Of a DNA stretch of 64,000 nucleotides, positions 42,850 through 51,566 are shown one piece after another. Origin of the DNA: Saprospiraceae bacterium (GTDB taxonomy: Bacteria > Bacteroidota > Bacteroidia > Chitinophagales > Saprospiraceae); contig JANQPA010000024.1 in NCBI GenBank assembly GCA_028285545.1, forward strand, positions 55,124 through 119,123, read 5' to 3'. Both the position numbers and the translations under genes were made by a program. Within the stretch, counting starts at the first letter, position 1, and each line of letters starts with the position of its first letter. The notes beneath the pieces are model-generated. The model saw only the letters and a list, made by a program, of their open reading frames with translations. It was not told the DNA's origin and searched no databases.

Positions 42850-42900
42850 TTTAGGAGGGTATTTTCTCGCGCGCCGCGCGAGAAAATACCCTCCTAAATT
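42848..42900. terminator. Perfect 26-bp hairpin with 1-base centre
   Basis: An exact inverted repeat with 26 bases on each arm and one central C at 42874, ending in the GC-rich core CTCGCGCG/CGCGCGAG. It overlaps the last bases of the helicase stop codon. Probably an efficient terminator. It resembles the loop-less palindrome at 21628-21671 in design but not sequence. Confidence 0.8.
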
Positions 42901-42919
42901 TTAATATAATTCGCATAAA

Positions 42920-43939
42920 ATGGAAAAAGTCTTACTCACTGGCATCACTGGATATGTAGGTTCCCATTTAGCCATTCAATTGCTAGACCAGGGATATGAG
43001 GTAATAGGAACAACAAGGAACTTGGAGCGTGGTAAGGAGATGAAAGAAATTCTCTCGGCACATAGCAAAAACATTGATAAGCTTTCCATACTTGAGGCCA
43101 ACCTGACTGATGAACTTTACATTTGGGAGGAGGCTTTGAGTGGAATAGATTATGCCATTCATGTGGCTTCGCCCCTTCCCAGAATAATGCCTAAGAATGA
43201 TGATGATTTGATAATTCCGGCTAAAAAGGGCGTTTTGAATGTATTACAAGCAGCAGCAGCCAATGGTGTCAAAAGGGTAGTGCTTACCTCTTCCTTTGCA
43301 GCTATTGCTTATGGAGTAAGCAAACGAAAAATATTTACCGAAGAAGATTGGACCGATCCAAGCAATTATAAAGACAGTACAGCTTACATAAGGAGTAAAG
43401 CCATTGCCGAGAAGGCCGCCTGGAATTTTATTGAAAAAGATAATAGCGGTTTGGAATTATCCGTTGTGAATCCCGGACTCATATTGGGACCAGTTTTAGA
43501 CAAAAGAGATTATGGAACTTCTGCCGCTGCTGTATTGAAAATGTTAGATGGCAGTTTTCCGGCTATTCCCAAATTTGGTTATGGAATAGTAGATGTCCGC
43601 TCTGTGGTAGATATGCACATAAAAGCAATGACAGTGCCGAAGGCTGCAGGGGAGCGATTTATTTGTATAAATTCATTTTTTACCATGGCTGATGTGATCA
43701 ATGTGTTGAGGGAAAAATATCCAGAAAGAAAATTTCCCAAAATGATGCTTCCTAATTTCGTGGTTCGAATTTTTTCTTTGTTTGATAAAGAGGCTGCACC
43801 TGCTACAGTAGAATTGAATGCTGAACGACTACATTCTAATGAAAAAGCTCGAAAACTACTGAACTGGGAGCCAATATCTGATCGACAGTCCATCATTGAT
43901 ACAGCTGAAAGTCTCTTTAAATTAGGGTTTATTAAGTGA
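42920..43939 (+). CDS. NAD-dependent epimerase/dihydroflavonol-reductase-like protein
   Basis: A 339-residue extended SDR enzyme. Nucleotide motif LLTGITGYVGSHLAIQLLDQ at the N-terminus, catalytic YIRSK (Y..xK pattern, about residues 157-161) after SSFAAIAYG, and a substrate domain with GPVLDKRDYGTSA. It resembles dihydroflavonol-4-reductase or cinnamoyl-CoA reductase-like dehydrogenases, which reduce carbonyls with NADPH. Substrate unknown. A small exported protein gene follows after 31 bp on the same strand. Confidence 0.88.
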   Translation: MEKVLLTGITGYVGSHLAIQLLDQGYEVIGTTRNLERGKEMKEILSAHSKNIDKLSILEANLTDELYIWEEALSGIDYAIHVASPLPRIMPKNDDDLIIPAKKGVLNVLQAAAANGVKRVVLTSSFAAIAYGVSKRKIFTEEDWTDPSNYKDSTAYIRSKAIAEKAAWNFIEKDNSGLELSVVNPGLILGPVLDKRDYGTSAAAVLKMLDGSFPAIPKFGYGIVDVRSVVDMHIKAMTVPKAAGERFICINSFFTMADVINVLREKYPERKFPKMMLPNFVVRIFSLFDKEAAPATVELNAERLHSNEKARKLLNWEPISDRQSIIDTAESLFKLGFIK

Positions 43940-43970
43940 ACAATTAAATCTGCTGCTGTTATAATATTAT

Positions 43971-44549
43971 ATGAGCAATAAATTTCTTTTAGTAACTGGC
44001 TTTATAATTTTTGTGATCCAGCTTTCTTTTGGCCAAACTAAGTACGAAAAAGAATATCGAATTCCTTTGGAGGAGGTGCCAATGACTGCCCGACTTTTTG
44101 TCGATTCCCTCAATTTTTCCAAAAAAATAAAATGGTATTATGAAGAAAACCTTCTTGGTAATTCTGTAGAGGCGAAAGTGAAAAGTGATCAAAAAAAATA
44201 CAGCATAGAATTCGATACCCTGGGGAAATTACAAGATATCGAAATTCAGCTTGATTGGGGTGAGATTTTACCTGAGGTGAGGAGAAATATAACTTCCAAT
44301 TTGAAAGCCAATTTTACTTCCCATAAAATCTATAAAATACAAATTCAATATTCAGGAAATCCGCAAAACCTATTGTCATTGATTAAAAGAGGAACAACAA
44401 AAGAGATCTATACTACTCGATATGAAATAGTAGTAAAGGGCAGAAAAGAGAAAAAGGTTAACTTATATGAAATTACTTTTACGGATAATGGAGAAATTAT
44501 AGATATTGCCAGGATCATTTTTAGAAATACAGACAACCTTGAATTTTAA
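43971..44549 (+). CDS. Exported PepSY-like protein
   Basis: A 192-residue protein with a signal peptide ending SFGQ (residue 22). The mature protein has two short alpha/beta repeats (PMTARLFVDSLNFSKKIKWY, then KVKSDQKKYSIEFDTLGKLQ and KIYKIQIQYSG, then TTRYEIVVKGRKEKKVNLYE) resembling PepSY or beta-lactamase-inhibitor-like units. It could inhibit or chaperone another envelope protein. Its end overlaps the start of the DUF2490 gene, so the two are co-translated. Confidence 0.6.
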   Translation: MSNKFLLVTGFIIFVIQLSFGQTKYEKEYRIPLEEVPMTARLFVDSLNFSKKIKWYYEENLLGNSVEAKVKSDQKKYSIEFDTLGKLQDIEIQLDWGEILPEVRRNITSNLKANFTSHKIYKIQIQYSGNPQNLLSLIKRGTTKEIYTTRYEIVVKGRKEKKVNLYEITFTDNGEIIDIARIIFRNTDNLEF

Positions 44550-45231
44550 GCTTCGAACACTCCTATTTATTAACTTTTTTCTTTTTCAGATGCAGAATGT
44601 AGGGGCACAAAGTAATTACCAGATTGGTACTTTACCTGCTATTAATATCAATAAAAGCCTCAAAAACTCCTGGCGCCTCAATTTTAAATGGGAATCCAGA
44701 CAGTTATTGAAAAGAAATAGGCCAGGTATTCCAGGAGAATCCGGTTTTGACTATATTCTTTCAGATTTTGCCCTTGTCCTTTCTAAAAAAGTAGGCTTAA
44801 ACAATTCAATTGCAGCGGGCTATCAAATTAGGCTAAGAGAAAATCAATTGACACACCGAAGTATCCAGCAATTTACCATCGTAAAAAGGTATACTGGCTT
44901 TCGACTGGCTCATCGATTAGCTAGTGATCAAACCTATGCACTAGGAGAATCAACAGAATTCAGACTCCGATACCGAATTGCCGCAGAATTGCCTTTAAAT
45001 GGAGAAGCGGTGGATCCCCGGGAATTTTATTTTAAAGTCAATAATGAATACCTCAATTCTTTCCAGGGTAAGGATTATGATCTGGAAATTAGAATTGTCC
45101 CCGTTGTAGGCTATGTTTTTACAGATAATAATAAATTAGAATTTGGTCTTAATTATAGAGCTTCCTCCTTTTTAGAAAGCCAGGTCAGGCATTCCTACTG
45201 GATTGCTATCAATTGGTTTTTGAAAATTTAG
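44539..45231 (+). CDS. DUF2490 outer-membrane protein
   Basis: A 230-residue beta-barrel protein. The best start is TTG at 44539, giving the signal MNFKLRTLLFINFFLFQMQN, then VGAQ; the ATG at 44506 gives a longer N-terminus inside the previous gene. The mature sequence IGTLPAININKSLKNSWRLN and FALVLSKKVGLNNSIAAGYQ is the DUF2490 pattern of amphipathic strands, ending in SYWIAINWFLKI. It probably lies in the outer membrane. It overlaps the PepSY-like gene by about 10 bp, suggesting a functional pair. Confidence 0.75.
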   Translation: MNFKLRTLLFINFFLFQMQNVGAQSNYQIGTLPAININKSLKNSWRLNFKWESRQLLKRNRPGIPGESGFDYILSDFALVLSKKVGLNNSIAAGYQIRLRENQLTHRSIQQFTIVKRYTGFRLAHRLASDQTYALGESTEFRLRYRIAAELPLNGEAVDPREFYFKVNNEYLNSFQGKDYDLEIRIVPVVGYVFTDNNKLEFGLNYRASSFLESQVRHSYWIAINWFLKI

Positions 45232-45330
45232 CTACCTCAGGCTTCAAAGCCCCCCTTTTCGTCGAAAATCGTTGTGGTTTAGCTGCCTCTATCCTAATTT
45301 TCAGTTTATTCTCAAACAGAACCAAAACAA

Positions 45331-46053
45331 ATGCTGAAGATTAAATATTTTAGTATGCTCCTTGGCCTTTGCTTTTTAGCAAGTTCCTGCCTTTTAAATT
45401 TTAATGACAAAAAGGATAAAGAAGAAGAAAAAATAAAATTTAACGAAGAGGATGAAAAGGATGATGATGTGATCCACATCGAAGTAAATGGCGAAGACCT
45501 TAAAATTGATGCAGACAAGCTTGAAGAAGAAATTACTAGCAGCGTCAATAAAATGGTTGAAGAACTGACCGAAAGCCTGGAAGGACTAAATAACACCTGG
45601 GATGAAGAAGATAGAGAAGAAACAGAATTGATGGATCATCGGGACTTAAAAGCTCTTTTACCTGATCGACTAGGTTGGATGAAGCAAACGGAACACTCTT
45701 CCGAAAGATCCGGATTTTTCGGTTTCAGAGTGGCTACTGCTGAAGCTCGATACGAATCAAAAAACAAATGGATCGAAATTGAGTTGGTAGACTTAGGAGG
45801 CATGCCCATTGCCCGAATCGGTTTGAATTTCTGGGATGAAATGGATATTGACCGCGAATCTAAAGAGGAAGTTGAAAGAACTTATATGAAGAATGGCGAT
45901 AAATATCATGAAAAATATAATAAGAAATCCAAAGAAGGGGAACTTAAAACGGTATTAAGCGAACGATACGTGCTCAGTGTCAAAGGAGGAAATGTTAGCC
46001 TGGATGACCTGGAAGATGCCAGGGATAAAGTGAAGACCAGGAGATTGGATTAA
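45331..46053 (+). CDS. Acidic lipoprotein, unknown function
   Basis: A 240-residue lipoprotein with lipobox LASSC (Cys about 20). A highly acidic, low-complexity stretch follows (NDKKDKEEEKIKFNEEDEKD, about 25-50), then coiled helices (55-90), then a compact C-terminal domain (100-205) with ALLPDRLGWMKQTEHSSERS and WIEIELVDLGGMPIARIGLN. I recognise no family. It ends before a good terminator, so it is the last gene of its unit. An opposite-strand Ser-rich frame here is only its mirror. Confidence 0.72.
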   Translation: MLKIKYFSMLLGLCFLASSCLLNFNDKKDKEEEKIKFNEEDEKDDDVIHIEVNGEDLKIDADKLEEEITSSVNKMVEELTESLEGLNNTWDEEDREETELMDHRDLKALLPDRLGWMKQTEHSSERSGFFGFRVATAEARYESKNKWIEIELVDLGGMPIARIGLNFWDEMDIDRESKEEVERTYMKNGDKYHEKYNKKSKEGELKTVLSERYVLSVKGGNVSLDDLEDARDKVKTRRLD

Positions 46054-46073
46054 ATTAGACTCAATATAAAATT

Positions 46074-46112
46074 AGAAAGTCTTTATCGCAGCGCGATAAA
46101 GACTTTCTTTTT
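46074..46112 (+). terminator. Rho-independent terminator
   Basis: A perfect 16-bp stem (AGAAAGTCTTTATCGC with its complement at 46093-46108, 3-base loop) followed by TTTT. It lies 20 bp after the acidic lipoprotein stop. Confidence 0.85.
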
Positions 46113-46118
46113 ACGGTT

Positions 46119-46176
46119 CGTGACGGTATCCATACCGTCTCACGCAAAATGTCGCCAGTTTCCAAACTGGCGCTAA
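46119..46176. repeat. REP-like double hairpin
   Basis: Two adjacent hairpins, GACGGTAT-CC-ATACCGTC (46122-46139) and GCCAGTTT-CC-AAACTGGC (46154-46171). The second, with GCTAA after it, is identical over 23 bases (46154-46176) to a hairpin at 50405-50427. These look like repetitive extragenic palindromes. It sits between the convergent lipoprotein and AraC genes. Confidence 0.7.
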
Positions 46177-46201
46177 TAATGTAGGGACACCCATATTACT
46201 G

Positions 46202-47131
46202 TCAATTTAGATTTCTCCAGTCATTTGGACTAAGCCCAGTTTTCTTCTTAAACATCCGTGAAAAGCTCTGGGGATATTCAAACCCAAGCCCGTAAGCAAT
46301 TTCACTAACTGTTTGGTTAGAATTAAGCAATACATTTTTCGCTTTCCTTACTATATAGGCATCAATATGTTCTTTAATGCTTTTCCCTGTTTCCTTTTTC
46401 AGTAAATCACTCAAATAATTAGGAGACATATTTAATTGGGCACCAAAGTAATTTGCAGATGGTAATCCGTTTTCAGTGATTAGCTCAGAATTGAAATAGG
46501 CCTTCAGTTTTGATTCAAAATCTCCAACAAAATCACTGTTTAGGTTCGTTCGGGTATAAAACTGACGATCATAAAACCGCATACAATAGTTCAAAAGTAG
46601 TTCTAAATTAGAGAGGATTAGGTTTTGGCTATGCTTGTCAATGTTTTGAGAATATTCTAATTTAATTTGCTCGGTTACCCCAAATATATACTCCTCCTCC
46701 TTTTTCGAAAGGTGCAGAGCTTCAGTCACTTCATAAGAAAAATAAGTGTAGGAATCCATTTTATTACTCAAATTGGATTTCAGTAATAAATCAGGATGAA
46801 ATAACAGAGTCCAGCCCTTTTTGCCTTTTATATCTTCTTTTTTGGGTGAAGTGAATACTTGACCTGGACTAGCAAAAATTAAGGTGCCCTCCTGAAAGTC
46901 ATAAGAGTTCCTACCATAGCCCAGAGAACCGCTTATTTTATCTTTATACATTACAGAATACATATCCGAAGAAAATCGAATGTTGTATAAGGTTTCATCT
47001 ATTTCAGACTTATCCAAAGCATCATTGTCATTGATGAAACTAATCAGTGGATGTTCAGGTGCGGACAGCCCTAATATTTCATGAAATTGGGATATGTTCT
47101 TTATGTTTAGAATTTCAGACATGTGCTCCAT
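46202..47131 (-). CDS. AraC-family transcriptional regulator
   Basis: A 309-residue regulator. The N-terminal part (1-200) looks like a cupin-type sensing domain (NSYDFQEGTLIFASPGQVFT). The C-terminal double HTH (about 215-309) reads NYFGAQLNMSPNYLSDLLKK, IDAYIVRKAKNVLLNSNQTV, then SEIAYGLGFEYPQSFSRMFK and TGLSPNDWR. It overlaps the SDR gene by 17 bp on the same strand, so it likely regulates or is co-expressed with the SDR enzyme. Similar AraC/SDR pairs are common. Confidence 0.9.
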   Translation of the reverse strand: MEHMSEILNIKNISQFHEILGLSAPEHPLISFINDNDALDKSEIDETLYNIRFSSDMYSVMYKDKISGSLGYGRNSYDFQEGTLIFASPGQVFTSPKKEDIKGKKGWTLLFHPDLLLKSNLSNKMDSYTYFSYEVTEALHLSKKEEEYIFGVTEQIKLEYSQNIDKHSQNLILSNLELLLNYCMRFYDRQFYTRTNLNSDFVGDFESKLKAYFNSELITENGLPSANYFGAQLNMSPNYLSDLLKKETGKSIKEHIDAYIVRKAKNVLLNSNQTVSEIAYGLGFEYPQSFSRMFKKKTGLSPNDWRNLN

Positions 47132-48101
47132 TAATTTTTAATCCAACTAAATCCCTACTTATTTCCACTAATTTTTTGGCAGTATCCAAATCATTGGCAT
47201 GTGGATTTGGTGATTTCATGGGCCAGCCTCCTTTACGGCATTCCTTATCTCGGTAAAGAACACTATGCTGGCTGAAATATTTACCAGAATGTTTAGGCGC
47301 TTCATCGGATAGTAAACAGTGTAAGGAAGTTTGTGCGGATTCCCAACTGCTGTCACTAAAGTTGAGTAAGGTAAATATTGGTTTGGCAATGGTCATGGCA
47401 ATTTTTATTAGAAAATTCCCTCCACCTCCAAAATTTGATCTTGCCCAACCTGGATGAATTGAATAGCTTGTTATTCCTGTATCTTTTAATCTTTCTGCCA
47501 ATTCCAAGGCATACTGCACCGAAGCGACCTTAGCCTCTCCATAAGCGCCAAAATTGCTGTATTTTCTATTCTTCCAATGTAGATCATCCAAGTGAACTTC
47601 ATATCTGTTTTTGGGATTTCCTGCATGAACTACTGATGATAATAATAGTATTCTGGCTGAGTCCGTATTCTTTAAAGTATCCAATAACATTTCTGTCATC
47701 AAAAAGTGGCCAAAAAAACTTACAGCCATTGTTATTTCAAATCCATCCGTGGTGTACTTTGGTTGGTTATCCATATTCACCATTCCCGCATTACAGACTA
47801 AACCATCCAATCGATTGTGCTTGGATAAAAAAGAATTTACAAAACTTCTGACAGATTGTAGGGTTGCCAGATCACATTGCATCACCTCATAACTTCCTTT
47901 CAATTCTTTAAAAGGTTTAGCCACCTCTTCTCCTGCCTCCACCCTTCGGCAAGCCATCACCACATGAGCTCCTTGTTTTACAAGTTGTTGGGTAGTCTCA
48001 AATCCCACCCCTGAATTTGCACCAGTTACAATATAGGTTTTACCCTTTAAGTCTTTAGAAAGTGTTTCAGGGTCACACCATATTACATTTTTATTTGCCA
48101 T
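47115..48101 (-). CDS. Short-chain dehydrogenase/reductase
   Basis: A 328-residue SDR protein of the retinol-dehydrogenase/WW-oxidoreductase-like type. Nucleotide motif TYIVTGANSGVGFETTQQLV, DGLVCNAGMVNMDN, then catalytic residues in LLLSSVVHAG (Ser) and AYGEAKVAS (Y..xK). The C-terminal segment after IHPGWARSNFGGG closes the active site. It likely oxidises or reduces small carbonyl compounds. Followed by an AraC gene overlapping by 17 bp. Confidence 0.9.
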   Translation of the reverse strand: MANKNVIWCDPETLSKDLKGKTYIVTGANSGVGFETTQQLVKQGAHVVMACRRVEAGEEVAKPFKELKGSYEVMQCDLATLQSVRSFVNSFLSKHNRLDGLVCNAGMVNMDNQPKYTTDGFEITMAVSFFGHFLMTEMLLDTLKNTDSARILLLSSVVHAGNPKNRYEVHLDDLHWKNRKYSNFGAYGEAKVASVQYALELAERLKDTGITSYSIHPGWARSNFGGGGNFLIKIAMTIAKPIFTLLNFSDSSWESAQTSLHCLLSDEAPKHSGKYFSQHSVLYRDKECRKGGWPMKSPNPHANDLDTAKKLVEISRDLVGLKINGAHV

Positions 48102-48199
48102 AATATTTAAATTTTCTTACAGCAAAGATCTTGTAAATAATAGGTGTTTATTTAACCAAATTACTGAATCTCATAACAGTTTTTCAGATTATAATTAAT

Positions 48200-48928
48200 T
48201 TATGCTTTAAGATAATCATCTATATCTTCCAAAAGATTTTCTATTTCAACTAAGGTAGATTGAAGTCTTTTGGCTAACCAGTAGGCTATAATCCTATTTC
48301 TTACCAAAAAATTCTCCATTTTTGACTCAGGGTTGACCAGTTTTCTCCAATTTATTGGACGACGGATTGTTCCATTGTTAACAAGCCTATATTGAAAATT
48401 GTCATCCAAAAACGGACTCCATTTATTCCTCAAATGATTTTGATAACCAAAGTTTTGATCTAGTATTAACTTATAGGTGTATTCATAAAGATTAGACAAT
48501 TTTATTCGTAGTGAATCATTGGACATAATGTCAAGACCCTTTGATTTAATAGATTCAAACCCTGAAGTTTGAAAATTTATCGATAAAGAAAGTACTGTAA
48601 AGGAAAATAACCCCTCCAGTTTTGCAAGATTCTGGTCTTTATCCTTAATGAATTTTAGAATAGAATCATTAGCATTCACCTGTCTAATCAAAGTTGAGTG
48701 AGTTTCGGACAACCTATCATAATCCTGTTGAAGGGACGTATGAATTTCCTTTAACATTTTCCCTTCATATCTTTTCAGCTTTTGCTGCTCATTCCAATTA
48801 TTGATCTGTAAAGCAATTAAGATTCCAATTACCACCAGCAAAATTTCTCCAATAGCATAGAACATATACTTTTTGACAGAGCCGGCTTCAATTAAATTTC
48901 TCCTTATTCTTCTAAAGAATTTTAGCAT
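48200..48928 (-). CDS. DUF6090 family membrane-anchored protein
   Basis: A 242-residue protein with the DUF6090 N-terminus: MLKFFRRIRRNLIEAGSVKK, then the single membrane helix YAIGEILLVVIGILIALQIN followed by NWNEQ. The remaining 190 residues are a helical domain on the outside of the membrane. A paralogue lies at 53759-54493 with a nearly identical N-terminus. The function of DUF6090 is unknown. Downstream on the same strand are SDR and AraC genes, upstream a small fragment and a REP-like repeat. Confidence 0.85.
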   Translation of the reverse strand: MLKFFRRIRRNLIEAGSVKKYMFYAIGEILLVVIGILIALQINNWNEQQKLKRYEGKMLKEIHTSLQQDYDRLSETHSTLIRQVNANDSILKFIKDKDQNLAKLEGLFSFTVLSLSINFQTSGFESIKSKGLDIMSNDSLRIKLSNLYEYTYKLILDQNFGYQNHLRNKWSPFLDDNFQYRLVNNGTIRRPINWRKLVNPESKMENFLVRNRIIAYWLAKRLQSTLVEIENLLEDIDDYLKA

Positions 48929-48998
48929 GAGTTTTAATTGTTATTTTTTAATGGCTGGCTTCAAGATACTATCCTTTTTAACAACATAAATTCTTTGG

Positions 48999-49055
48999 CC
49001 AGTTAGGAAACTGGCTGGGTATTGCGTATGACAGTTTGGAAACTGTCACGAACAA
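48999..49055. repeat. REP-like repeat copy B
   Basis: 57 bases identical to 50335-50391. They contain two hairpins, CCAGTT-agg-AAACTGG and GACAGTTT-GG-AAACTGTC. It overlaps the 3' end of a short frame (49003-49200), forming its last residues. Confidence 0.8.
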
Positions 49056-49200
49056 GAGTTAGTTTATCCAGCTCTGGATTGAGTTTTTTCGGTTGGAACA
49101 GAACATTAAACTCTATTGCATACGCTAATTCAATCCTTGACTTTAGAAGATATTTCCATCTCTCCTCATTTATCTTCTCGGATAGGGCATAATAATTCAT
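49003..49200 (-). pseudogene. Small frame truncated by a REP-like repeat
   Basis: A 65-residue frame with coding-like content (MNYYALSEKINEERWKYLLK, then SRIELAYAIEFNVLFQPKKL), but its last 17 residues come from the repeat at 48999-49055. It may be a gene fragment whose end was replaced by the repeat, or a small protein that uses the repeat for its stop. It is not recognised. It lies between the universal stress protein and DUF6090 genes on the same strand. Confidence 0.3.
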
Positions 49201-49319
49201 TTTTATTTGATCTAACGTTGTATAATATCCGGCTATCCGCCATAAAGTTTCAACTATAAAATAGAGAGAAGTTCCATTGGACCTGACAGCTTACTACTTC
49301 ATGTCATTTTATATGTTTA

Positions 49320-50168
49320 TTATCTTTCTTTGAATACTAATAGCGGAATTTTGGAATGCTTTGCCATTTTCTGAGTATAACTATTATGAAAAATAGTTTC
49401 AAAAAAACTACGCTTAGGCTTGTACATGACTAAGGTATTGATATCGTGCTCTTCTATGAAGTTACTCATATCTTTTACTTTGTCTTGTACTGGTAAACTA
49501 TACAATTCGACATTGAATTCCGGGGAGGTTTCTGCAAAATAGCGTTTCAACTCTTCAATCTTATCTTCATTATTATCTTGTTGTTCATTGAAGTGAACAC
49601 ATTTAATAGTAGGTTGAAATGGTTTAAATAGTTTCATCGCCTTCCATATTTCAAATGGATCAGCATCCGAAAAATCAGTAGCATATCCTAAGACTAATTT
49701 CTTTGCTAGTTCAGTATTTTCAGGTATTACCATGACTGGGCAAGGAGCATTTTTCAGTACATTAGATGCTACGCTACCCAAATATTTATCGAATACACTA
49801 TTCTCACCTTGGGTTCCCATAACAATGTAATCAACCTGGTTTCTTAATGCTGCCTCACAAATTGTTGCTTCAACTTTTCCAATTTGAACATCGATTTGAA
49901 TGGATGGCGCTCTATCAAGAGATTTTTGAGTAGTTTCAACTACCTTTTCCATAGATTTAATAATGCGGTTTTTTGCTTCTTCAATTTTCTCTTCAACTTC
50001 GTCAACGACAAAAGCAAAATTTTCCATTGTACTACTATCAAAATCAGGTACGTTCATCAATATTAAATCTGCTTTGATTTTATCTGCCAATTGCATAGCG
50101 AATACAAATGCGTTTTCTGAACATTCTGAAAAATCCATTGGCACTAATATCTTAGTTTCTCCTTTCAT
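49320..50168 (-). CDS. Universal stress protein, tandem UspA domains
   Basis: A 282-residue cytoplasmic protein with two UspA domains. The first (1-150) begins KILVPMDFSECSENAFVFAM and has the ATP-binding motif GTQGENSVFDKYLGS followed by CPVMVIP. The second (155-282) begins LVLGYATDFSDADPFEIWKA and ends YTQKMAKHSKIPLLVFKE, without the complete ATP motif. Tandem Usp proteins are common in Bacteroidota and respond to stress and redox change. It is the first gene of a minus-strand run, and REP-like repeats lie on both sides. Confidence 0.92.
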   Translation of the reverse strand: MKGETKILVPMDFSECSENAFVFAMQLADKIKADLILMNVPDFDSSTMENFAFVVDEVEEKIEEAKNRIIKSMEKVVETTQKSLDRAPSIQIDVQIGKVEATICEAALRNQVDYIVMGTQGENSVFDKYLGSVASNVLKNAPCPVMVIPENTELAKKLVLGYATDFSDADPFEIWKAMKLFKPFQPTIKCVHFNEQQDNNEDKIEELKRYFAETSPEFNVELYSLPVQDKVKDMSNFIEEHDINTLVMYKPKRSFFETIFHNSYTQKMAKHSKIPLLVFKER

Positions 50169-50558
50169 GATGGTTGTCTTTTGTAAATTGTTAATGGGTT
50201 TTTATAATATACTTTCCTCATTGTCACTTAATACTGTTTCTAATCGTTTATGTCCGATTAAAATATTCTAAACCTATTCAATTTAATAATTTAAAGCAAC
50301 TTCTGGTAAGGAAGTGTCAAATTCTAGTCCTTCACCAGTTAGGAAACTGGCTGGGTATTGCGTATGACAGTTTGGAAACTGTCACGAACAAAGAACTCGT
50401 TGGTGCCAGTTTCCAAACTGGCGCTAAAAGTGTTGAGTATTGAAACCACATTGGGGTAGCACCTTATTTTATGACAAAATTCCTCTTGGAAAAAAATGAA
50501 TTGTATTTCCCAAAACTAACATTTTCCATAATGATTCAACTTATATTGAGAATTGAAA
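50169..50558. repeat. Gene-free region with REP-like repeats
   Basis: No gene is supported in these 390 bases between divergent genes. A second copy of the 57-base REP-like repeat lies at 50335-50391, followed by a further hairpin GCCAGTTT-CC-AAACTGGC at 50405-50422. The rest (50169-50330) is AT-rich and should contain the promoter for the stress protein. Confidence 0.75.
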
Positions 50559-51338
50559 ATGCCAGATTTTAAATCCAAAAACACAAACATGCCACCTGAT
50601 AACACCAAACGATTCTCCAACAGAGTCCAGGATTACATCAAATACAGACCTCACTATCCAGAGTCTTTAATTAATCTGCTTGAAGAAACAGGAGTACTTC
50701 ACAAAAAAAGTATCATTGCGGATATTGGCTCCGGTACAGGCATCTCCTCTTTACCTTTCCTGGAAAATGAAAACTCCGTTTATGCCGTAGAACCCAATAA
50801 AGAAATGAGGGAGGCGGGTGAAGAACTGTTGTCGAGTTATGCAAATTTTACCAGTCTTAATGGCACCGCTGAAAATACAGGGCTTGCTGATCATTCTGTA
50901 GACCTCATTTTTGCCGGACAAGCATTTCACTGGTTTGATCGGGAAAGGGCAAAAATTGAATTCTCCAGAATCTTAAAACAGGAAGGCCATATCGTTTTTG
51001 TTTGGAATCAAAGAGATGATTCAACATCTTTTTTACAGGAATATGAATACATCCTAAGTACTACCATTAATGCTTATGCCCAAGTAAATCATCGAGAGGA
51101 TGCAGATGATGATTTACTAGACTTTTTCTCTCCAAAAGTTTTACGAACGCATACCCTACCCAACTTCCAGAATTTTGATTTAACAGGCCTCAAAGGCAGG
51201 CTTCAGTCTTCCTCCTATTGCCCAAAGGATGGACCAGAGCATATAGAATTGATGAAGAAGATAGAAGAACTATTTGAAAAACATCAAAAAAATGGATTAA
51301 TTAGATTTCAATATCAAACCAGAATTTATTGGTGCTAA
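50559..51338 (+). CDS. Class I SAM-dependent methyltransferase
   Basis: A 259-residue methyltransferase from the ATG at 50559; a TTG six bases earlier is less likely, and an internal Met 10 codons on gives NTKRFSNRVQDYIKYRPHYP as a typical start. Motif I is IIADIGSGTGISSLPFL, then VEPNKEMREAGEE, motif II-like DHSVDLIFAGQAFHWFDRE, then EGHIVFVWNQRDD. It resembles the TrmB/UbiE-like group acting on small molecules. Substrate unknown. It stands alone. Confidence 0.86.
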   Translation: MPDFKSKNTNMPPDNTKRFSNRVQDYIKYRPHYPESLINLLEETGVLHKKSIIADIGSGTGISSLPFLENENSVYAVEPNKEMREAGEELLSSYANFTSLNGTAENTGLADHSVDLIFAGQAFHWFDRERAKIEFSRILKQEGHIVFVWNQRDDSTSFLQEYEYILSTTINAYAQVNHREDADDDLLDFFSPKVLRTHTLPNFQNFDLTGLKGRLQSSSYCPKDGPEHIELMKKIEELFEKHQKNGLIRFQYQTRIYWC

Positions 51339-51408
51339 TCGCTATTAAAACAACTGATTCCTAATATTTATTTCAATGATTAAAATGTTAGAAATAAATT
51401 GAAATAAA

Positions 51409-51430
51409 GTAGAAGTAAGGTAGAAGTAAT
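51409..51430. repeat. Tandem GTAGAAGTAA repeat
   Basis: Two 11-base units (GTAGAAGTAAG, GTAGAAGTAAT) in the gap before the second sulfatase. Similar words occur at 4221-4344 and 41503-41533. No other site is clear in 51339-51566. Confidence 0.55.
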
Positions 51431-51566
51431 GTGACTAATCCCGGAAATCTTAGGATGAGCCATGTTTCTTCTAATATCATTCCTTTAATTTCAAAAAAAA
51501 TGACAATCATTTAGATTTTAGGGACGACACATTTTAAAAAGATTTTGTTTTCTAATATGCATTTCT

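Noticed and set aside
45312..45596. Minus-strand Ser-rich frame
   Set aside because: It is the mirror of the acidic stretch of the lipoprotein at 45331-46053.
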